A stretch of DNA of 64,000 nt from JADLGH01 sp964586675 (lineage in GTDB: Bacteria; Desulfobacterota_D; UBA1144; Nemesobacterales; UBA2774), in assembly GCA_964586675.1 (NCBI GenBank), contig CAZPHQ010000003.1:146632-210631 (forward strand), read 5' to 3'. The position numbers were made by a program, and so were the translations under genes. Of this stretch, positions 58,870 through 64,000 are shown in pieces. The stretch's first letter is position 1; every line of letters starts with the position of its first letter. The notes under the pieces were generated by a model, which saw nothing but the letters and a program-made list of their open reading frames with translations, searched no databases and was not told the origin of the DNA.

Positions 58870-59808
58870 TTGACCGGCAAATTCCTCCTCGCCCGCGCGC
58901 TCACAGGGATATTCGTCGTATTCGCCGTAGCGACCATAACGTTCTTCATGCTGAGGACTCTGCCCGGCGGACCGTTCGATACGGAGAAGAAGCTTCCGCC
59001 GCTCATCAAGAAAAATATCGAGGCGAAGTACAGGCTCGACCAGCCGCTCTGGGCCCAGTATATCGAATACATGAAGAGCCTCGCCCGCGGGGACTTCGGC
59101 CCGTCGTATAAATATGTCGACAGGTCGGTGAACGAAATAATCCGGGAGACGCTCCCCATATCGGCGCAGCTCGGCGTCATAAGCCTCGCCCTCGCCGTTT
59201 TCCTCGGGACCGCGGCCGGGATTATCGCCGCGTCGAAGCAGGGAGGGGTTTTCGATTTCGCTTCCGTTTCGGTCTCTACTGCGCTCGTGTCCGTCCCGAG
59301 CTTCGTCGTGGGCGCCGTGCTGATATATATCTTTTCGATAAAGCTGAGATGGCTGCCGCCTGCCTTATGGGGGCATCCGGAGAATTTCGTCCTTCCCGCC
59401 CTCACGCTCGCCGCGGCGCCCGCCGCCTACCTCGCGCGCCTCATGAGGGCGAGCATGCTCGACACGTCGCGCTCGCTCTTCGTACGCACCGCGCGGGCCA
59501 AGGGACTAAGCCGCTTCGTTATAATCACAAAGCACGTTCTGAGAAATGCGCTCATACCTGTCGTTACAGTGCTCGGGCCTATTACGGCCTTCCTGGTGAC
59601 GGGATCGTTCGTCGTCGAATATATTTTCGCGATACCGGGCATAGGGAGATTTTTCGTCCTCGCCGTGTCGAACAGGGACTACCCGCTCGTCATGGGAATT
59701 ACGATTGTATATACAATCGTTCTCGTCCTCGCGAATCTTATAGTCGACATATGCTACGCGCGCCTCGACCCCCGCATAAAGCTCGGAAGGGAGAGCACGC
59801 AGGGTTGA
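58870..59808 (+). CDS. orphan ABC transporter permease (DppB/OppB type)
   Basis: The 312-residue inner-membrane protein has six helices. It carries the family N-terminal block FFMLRTLPGGPFD and the EAA-type loop VRTARAKGLSRFVIITKHVLRNALIPVVT that contacts the ATPase. The C-terminal helix includes IVDICYARLDPRIKLG, as in peptide/nickel permeases. No second permease, ATPase or binding protein gene is adjacent. It starts at a TTG four bases after the protease stop and ends inside the truA start (TTGA overlap). Being coupled to a periplasmic protease suggests peptide uptake, but partners must lie elsewhere. Confidence 0.9.
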   Translation: MTGKFLLARALTGIFVVFAVATITFFMLRTLPGGPFDTEKKLPPLIKKNIEAKYRLDQPLWAQYIEYMKSLARGDFGPSYKYVDRSVNEIIRETLPISAQLGVISLALAVFLGTAAGIIAASKQGGVFDFASVSVSTALVSVPSFVVGAVLIYIFSIKLRWLPPALWGHPENFVLPALTLAAAPAAYLARLMRASMLDTSRSLFVRTARAKGLSRFVIITKHVLRNALIPVVTVLGPITAFLVTGSFVVEYIFAIPGIGRFFVLAVSNRDYPLVMGITIVYTIVLVLANLIVDICYARLDPRIKLGRESTQG

Positions 59809-60539
59809 GGAACATAAAGCTCGTTATCGAATACGACGGCACGGAATACGTCGGGTGGCAGAGGCAGGAATCGGGGAGGACCGTGCAGGCGGAGATCGAG
59901 CGGGCGCTCGAAGCCATAACCGGCGAGAGGACGATCGTTAACGGCTCGGGGAGGACGGACTCGGGCGTACACGCCCTCGGGCAGACAGCGAGCTTCAGGA
60001 CTGATAGCGCGCTCAGCATCACTCAGATACATAAAGGGCTCAATTCTCTCCTTCCCCGTGACATTGCCATTCTCGGCGCGGAGGAGGTTGATCCCGCCTT
60101 TCACGCCCAGCACTCGGCCAAGAGAAAGACTTACGTTTACAGGATACTGAATCGGACGGAGAGGTCCGCGATGCTGAGGGAGAGGGTTTGGCACGTCCAC
60201 GTCGCGCTCGACGCCAAGAAAATGGACGAGGCGGCGCATGCGCTTCTCGGTGAGCACGACTTCAAGGCGTTCGCACACGCCGGGATAACCGTGAGGTCTA
60301 CAATCAGGACAGTTTTCGTTTCGAAGGTTTCGAAGAAGGGCGATATTATAGAATTCACAATCGAGGCCGACGGCTTTCTTAAGAGGATGGTGAGGCTCAT
60401 CGTGGGTACGCTTGTTGAGGTTGGAAAGGGGAGAATTACCCCGGCCGGGTTCTCCGAGATTTTAGCCCGCGGCGAGAAGACGAAGCACGTTCACGCCGCT
60501 CCAGCGCGGGGATTGTATCTGAAAGAGGTACGCTACTAG
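59805..60539 (+). CDS. truA: tRNA pseudouridine synthase A
   Basis: TruA makes pseudouridine at positions 38-40 of the tRNA anticodon stem. The 244-residue protein has IKLVIEYDGTEYVGWQRQ at the start, the catalytic Asp52 in GSGRTDSGVHALGQ, and the C-terminal GFLKRMVRLIVGTLVEVGKG. The frame is open far upstream, but the family N-terminus fixes the start at the TTG at 59805. This overlaps the permease stop by four bases, so it is likely translated by reinitiation. Confidence 0.95.
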   Translation: MRNIKLVIEYDGTEYVGWQRQESGRTVQAEIERALEAITGERTIVNGSGRTDSGVHALGQTASFRTDSALSITQIHKGLNSLLPRDIAILGAEEVDPAFHAQHSAKRKTYVYRILNRTERSAMLRERVWHVHVALDAKKMDEAAHALLGEHDFKAFAHAGITVRSTIRTVFVSKVSKKGDIIEFTIEADGFLKRMVRLIVGTLVEVGKGRITPAGFSEILARGEKTKHVHAAPARGLYLKEVRY

Positions 60540-60647
60540 AACCGGCCTTCGGCGACCCGGCCCGCACTCATGCTTTAAATCTGTATCGTGTATAATTCCG
60601 TACTTCTGTGCGCTATTCAGCACATAAAACTTTGCAAAAGGGAAGAG

Positions 60648-61412
60648 ATGAAAATGAAGATTGTCAGGTTCGATACGGGCGACGGCAGGGCGAGATACGG
60701 GGTTTACGAGAGGGGCGAGGTGTACGAGCTGGACGGGGACGTTTACGGGGAATTCGGCGTTTCGACGCGCGCCCATGACCCGCACGCCATAAGCATATTA
60801 CCTCCATCGGCTCCGACTAAGATCATAGGCATCGGGCTCAATTACAGGGACCATGCTGCGGAGATGGGGAGAGAGCTTCCCGAGGAGCCCAGGCTCTTCA
60901 TAAAGCCGTCGACCGCCATTACCGGACACGGGGGCGTGATAAAGTATCCCTCGCATATGTCGTCGCGGGTAGATTACGAAGGCGAGCTGGCCCTTATCAT
61001 AAGGAAGGAGGCCAGGGACGTGAGCCCGGAAAACGCCGGGGAGTACATCCTCGGATACACCTGCCTCAATGATGTTACCGCGAGGGACCTCCAGGCGAAG
61101 GACATACAGTTCACGAGGGCCAAGGGCTTCGATACGTTCGCCCCGGCGGGGCCCGTTATAGAGACTGAGATAGACCCTTCGAATCTCGAAATCTCTACCT
61201 ACCTTAACGGCGAGAGAAAGCAGCACTCGCGGACGTCGGAGCTCATATTCGGCGTGCCTGAGCTTGTGAGCTTCGTGTCGAAGGTCATGACCCTCCTCCC
61301 CGGGGACATAATATCCACCGGGACGCCCTCGGGCATAAGCCCCATGAAGCCAGGGGACATGGTCGAGGTGGAAATAGAGGGGATAGGACGGCTGACGAAC
61401 AGCGTCGGCTGA
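60648..61412 (+). CDS. fumarylacetoacetate hydrolase family protein
   Basis: This 254-residue enzyme of the FAH family is of the short type that includes acylpyruvases and 2-oxo-hepta-diene-dioate isomerases. The metal-binding Glu/Glu/Asp set lies in VDYEGELALIIRKEA and GYTCLNDVTARDLQ. IIGIGLNYRDHAAEMGRELPEEP and STGTPSGISPMKPGD are also typical. I chose the ATG at 60648, and a second ATG two codons later is possible. A TATAAT at 60591-60596 may be its -10. The substrate is not fixed by context. Confidence 0.9.
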   Translation: MKMKIVRFDTGDGRARYGVYERGEVYELDGDVYGEFGVSTRAHDPHAISILPPSAPTKIIGIGLNYRDHAAEMGRELPEEPRLFIKPSTAITGHGGVIKYPSHMSSRVDYEGELALIIRKEARDVSPENAGEYILGYTCLNDVTARDLQAKDIQFTRAKGFDTFAPAGPVIETEIDPSNLEISTYLNGERKQHSRTSELIFGVPELVSFVSKVMTLLPGDIISTGTPSGISPMKPGDMVEVEIEGIGRLTNSVG

Positions 61413-61416
61413 GGGA

Positions 61417-63354
61417 TCACTCCTTTCCGATTATCGCTTTGGCCTCTGCAATCGTGGCCGGAACGCTCGCCGATTTGAGAGCCTGCTTCGCCTGGGCGAC
61501 GGCCTCTTTCTTCCTTCCTGTGGCGAGGTAGACCTTGGCGAGGGTCAGCCGCGCCTCGGCGAGCTTGCCGTTAATCCTGACTGCCGCCTTCAGCTCCGCT
61601 TCGGCCTTTTTATATTCTTCGGGAGAGCCGCTCTCGGTGGCTTCGGCATGATAGATAGCCCCGAGAAGGTAATGCGCGCTGGCGTTCCACCATTTGATTT
61701 CTATCGATTTGGACAGATATTCCTTTGCAGCGGACAGGTTCTCGCGCTGGATGTATATGTAGCCCTTCAGGTGATTATAGTCGGCCGCGACGCCGGGATC
61801 GTCCCTTAAGGCCTCTTCGAGGACCTCCTCGGCGAGGTCGTATTCGCCCCTGTTTATGTAGTTTAAGGCGAGCGGTATCGTGGACATGGTTTTTCCACGC
61901 ACGTCGACGGTTGTCGCCCGCTTCCGCGCTTCTTTGAATTGCTCCAGCGCCTCGGCCGTCCGGCCCGCGTTTCTGAGGGCCTCCCCATAGTTCACCCTGA
62001 CGGCCAGGGCTTCCGGCGTTCTTTCGACGGCCGCCTTCCAGAAGGTGACGTTATTCTGCCAGGCCTCCTGCCCCTTTACGGTTACGACAATATACGAGAC
62101 TGTGAGAGCGCCGGCGAGCGCCCAGCTCAGCCATTTGATCCCGGAGCGGGACCCGGCGAGGACGATTACGTAAGCCGCGAGCATGCAGAAGCCCGCCGAG
62201 GGTATGTACATGAACCTTTCGGCGAAGCGGGTTATGGCTACCGGGAATATGGCTATCATGACGGCCGGCCCGATCGTTGCGAAGAGAAGGAGGAGGGAGA
62301 ACGCGGTGAAGTTCTCCTTCTTCTTGATGGAGATAAAGCATATTGCTACGACGGCGAGCACGAATATCGCGGAGAGGGTTATGTGAAGCGCGTCTCCGCC
62401 CGGTATGGAGGCTATGAAGTGATTGAGCTCGTAGGGGTAGAGGAACTTCCAGCCGTAATAGAGATAGGAGCCGAGGAATCCCACGACGAACTCTACTACC
62501 ATATCAATGCCGGAGAGCCCCCTCACCGTGCTCTTTTTCATGAGGTCCGCGCCCGAGAGGAAGGAATCGAACCTCACGAGAACGTAGAGAGATACGAGGA
62601 GCGCGATGATGGCGTACTTCGCTATGTTGATACGGCTGAAGAACCTTCGGCTGATGAGGTCGAAGCCGAGAAGAACTATCGGAAAGGAATAGGCGACCTC
62701 CTTCGTGTAAAGGGAAAGGAAGAGGCTCACAGCCGCCGGGATGAGATAGAGGAGCTTTCTGTAGGATAGCGCGTAGAACCCTACGGACAGGAATAGAAGC
62801 GTTCCGGCCATCATGTCGGCCCGGGCCGATATAAAGCTCACGCTTTCGACATGGAGCGGGTAGACCGCGAAAAGAAGGGACGAAAGGAACGCGACGGCGT
62901 CCGGGTTTTTGACTTTAAACTCCCGGCACAGGACCAGCACCATGAAAAAGAGAGCGAGCGTGGAGGCCGAATGGAGAAGGATGTTTGTGAGATGATAGCC
63001 GAAGGGGGAAAGACCCCACATCCTGTAGTCCGTCACCAGCGAGAGCGTGAAAAGCGGCCTGTAGTATTTTATGTTCGACTTGGGTTTCTTGAGGAACATA
63101 CCGGGTTTGAATTTGTAGGCGTCGAGATACTGCTCGGCCTCGACTATGAACGTTACGTCGTCCCAGACGAACTCGTTGTAAAGAGACGGTATGAAAACCG
63201 CGAACGAGACCAAGAGCAGAATTGTGGAAAGGACCAGCCGGTTCCTGAAGAAGGGGTAGAACCTCGCGGCAGGAGAAACCCCGCCGGGGGCGGAGCCGGA
63301 GGCGCCGGCAGCGGGAGCCGGCTGCGTGGATTTATCTTTCTTCCGGTTTTTCAT
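61417..63354 (-). CDS. TMTC-like membrane glycosyltransferase with TPR tail
   Basis: The 645-residue protein has about ten membrane helices (50-450) and then five or so tetratricopeptide repeats (about 450-640). The membrane part resembles the TMTC/DUF1736 group: FVWDDVTFIVE in the first loop, KYYRPLFTLSL, and FAVYPLHVESVSFISARADMMAGTLLFL. In animals TMTC proteins O-mannosylate cadherins from dolichyl-phosphate mannose. With a polyprenyl-phosphate mannose synthase in the same window, an O-glycosyltransferase role is plausible. It ends four bases from the convergent FAH gene. Confidence 0.85.
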   Translation of the reverse strand: MKNRKKDKSTQPAPAAGASGSAPGGVSPAARFYPFFRNRLVLSTILLLVSFAVFIPSLYNEFVWDDVTFIVEAEQYLDAYKFKPGMFLKKPKSNIKYYRPLFTLSLVTDYRMWGLSPFGYHLTNILLHSASTLALFFMVLVLCREFKVKNPDAVAFLSSLLFAVYPLHVESVSFISARADMMAGTLLFLSVGFYALSYRKLLYLIPAAVSLFLSLYTKEVAYSFPIVLLGFDLISRRFFSRINIAKYAIIALLVSLYVLVRFDSFLSGADLMKKSTVRGLSGIDMVVEFVVGFLGSYLYYGWKFLYPYELNHFIASIPGGDALHITLSAIFVLAVVAICFISIKKKENFTAFSLLLLFATIGPAVMIAIFPVAITRFAERFMYIPSAGFCMLAAYVIVLAGSRSGIKWLSWALAGALTVSYIVVTVKGQEAWQNNVTFWKAAVERTPEALAVRVNYGEALRNAGRTAEALEQFKEARKRATTVDVRGKTMSTIPLALNYINRGEYDLAEEVLEEALRDDPGVAADYNHLKGYIYIQRENLSAAKEYLSKSIEIKWWNASAHYLLGAIYHAEATESGSPEEYKKAEAELKAAVRINGKLAEARLTLAKVYLATGRKKEAVAQAKQALKSASVPATIAEAKAIIGKE

Positions 63355-63549
63355 TTATACCGTCGTCGCAAAAAAAAGACCCCTCGCTCTGCCCCAGAAT
63401 TTTAAACGATATATACAAAAGCTCCAGAAGAAATAAACGGGCGGACGGCCCGGAGGCGGCATCGGGAGGCGGGGATCAAACCCCTTTTGCAATAATCCGC
63501 GGGTGGGTAAAATACCGTGCGGTCAAAACCACTGACAAGGAGAAATAAA

Positions 63550-64000
63550 TTGCCCAGGGTACTTGTGCTTCCGGGGGACGGGATAGGGGTCGAGGTTACG
63601 AAGGTGAGTCTCGATATATTGGAGATACTCGGGAAAAAACACGGCGTCAGATTCGAATTCGAGACCGAGCTTTTCGGCGGGAGCTCGATAGACGCCCACG
63701 GGGTGCCCGTTACGAAGGAGGTGCTCGATAAGGCCAAGGCTTCAGACGCCGTCCTCATGGGCGCGGTGGGCGGGCCGAAGTGGGAGAACCTGGAGCATTC
63801 GAAAAAGCCCGAGAGCGGCCTTCTCGCGATAAGAAAGGAGCTGGACGCATTCGCCAACCTCCGGCCCGCTGTCGTTTATCCCGCGCTCGCCGACGCATCG
63901 ACATTGAAAAGGGAAGTCGTCGAGGGGACGGATATAATGGTCGTGAGGGAGCTAACGGGCGGTATATATTTCGGGACCCCGAGGGGAATAGACAATATCT
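63550..64000 (+). CDS. leuB: 3-isopropylmalate dehydrogenase, truncated by the window edge
   Basis: LeuB oxidises and decarboxylates 3-isopropylmalate in leucine synthesis. The first 150 residues are visible: VLVLPGDGIGVEVTKVSL, GAVGGPKWE, LLAIRKELDAFANLRPA and VVRELTGGIYFGTPRGI, all typical. The start is a TTG at 63550 after AAGGAG. The gene continues beyond the right edge. Confidence 0.95.
   Translation, partial: MPRVLVLPGDGIGVEVTKVSLDILEILGKKHGVRFEFETELFGGSSIDAHGVPVTKEVLDKAKASDAVLMGAVGGPKWENLEHSKKPESGLLAIRKELDAFANLRPAVVYPALADASTLKREVVEGTDIMVVRELTGGIYFGTPRGIDNI

Noticed and set aside
59349..59804. A 152-residue N-terminal extension of TruA
   Set aside because: This part of the frame is a shadow of the permease gene. 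The TruA family begins at the residues encoded from 59805.

Overview
The window is about 64 kb of chromosomal DNA from a Gram-negative bacterium with a GC content in the high fifties (estimated by eye). It carries single-copy housekeeping genes (polA, a sigma-70 factor, glnB-glnA, gltB-gltD, nadE, argC, biotin genes, truA, thiI, leuB, part of complex I), lipoproteins, Tat and Sec signal peptides, and a probable sigma-54 promoter ahead of glnB. I see no rRNA, tRNA, CRISPR array, insertion sequence, integrase or phage gene. The gene content and surface-protein types suggest a deep-branching Desulfobacterota or Dadabacteria-like lineage. That placement is an inference and uncertain. Genes are packed tightly: several convergent pairs are separated by 1 to 25 bases. 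Start codons other than ATG are common, with at least six TTG starts, two GTG starts and one probable ATT start.

Layout. 1-1650: a c-di-GMP-type MshEN plus receiver protein and the start of a partial gene. 2147-4124: glnB-glnA with a sigma-54 promoter and a rho-independent terminator. 4332-9298 (minus): nuoJKL cut off from the rest of complex I, endonuclease III, and a sigma-70 factor. 9635-11304: two poorly known proteins. 11321-14126 (minus): argC, an adenylate-forming ligase and an acyl carrier protein in one operon. 14457-18592: a lipoprotein, DNA polymerase I and a YvlD-type membrane protein. 18598-22201: an LsrF-like aldolase/thiolase with a zinc alcohol dehydrogenase, divergent from a PcaC-like and alpha/beta-hydrolase pair. 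22225-25844 (minus): bioB-bioA-bioF without bioD. 26163-36606: an HTH-receiver protein, an aldehyde dehydrogenase, glutamate synthase and NAD synthetase.

36735-45971 is a dense locus of integral-membrane GT-C glycosyltransferases (PMT/GT39, PIG-V-like, GT87/PIG-M-like and a paralogous pair) with two GT2 enzymes, one a clear polyprenyl-phosphate mannose synthase, and a GtrA protein. It looks like a lipid-linked mannose pathway for glycosylating exported proteins or polymers. A TMTC-like membrane TPR protein at 61417-63354 may belong to the same activity. At 46016-50719 a GMC flavoprotein with a Cys cluster, a Tat-exported gluconate 2-dehydrogenase subunit 3-like partner, a parvulin-like lipoprotein and an FG-GAP/UnbV protein are arranged around overlapping divergent promoters. 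This suggests an exported sugar or alcohol dehydrogenase module.

52113-55213 encodes two related secreted proteins behind two near-consensus tandem promoters and in front of a strong terminator. The larger one ends in a Thr/Pro-rich repeat, a Cys-containing motif, a membrane helix and a basic tail. It is a plausible substrate of the mannosylation genes. The rest is a G-rich noncoding stretch, a large S41 protease with an unusual C-terminal extension, an orphan oligopeptide-type ABC permease overlapping truA, an FAH-family enzyme, and the start of leuB at the window edge.
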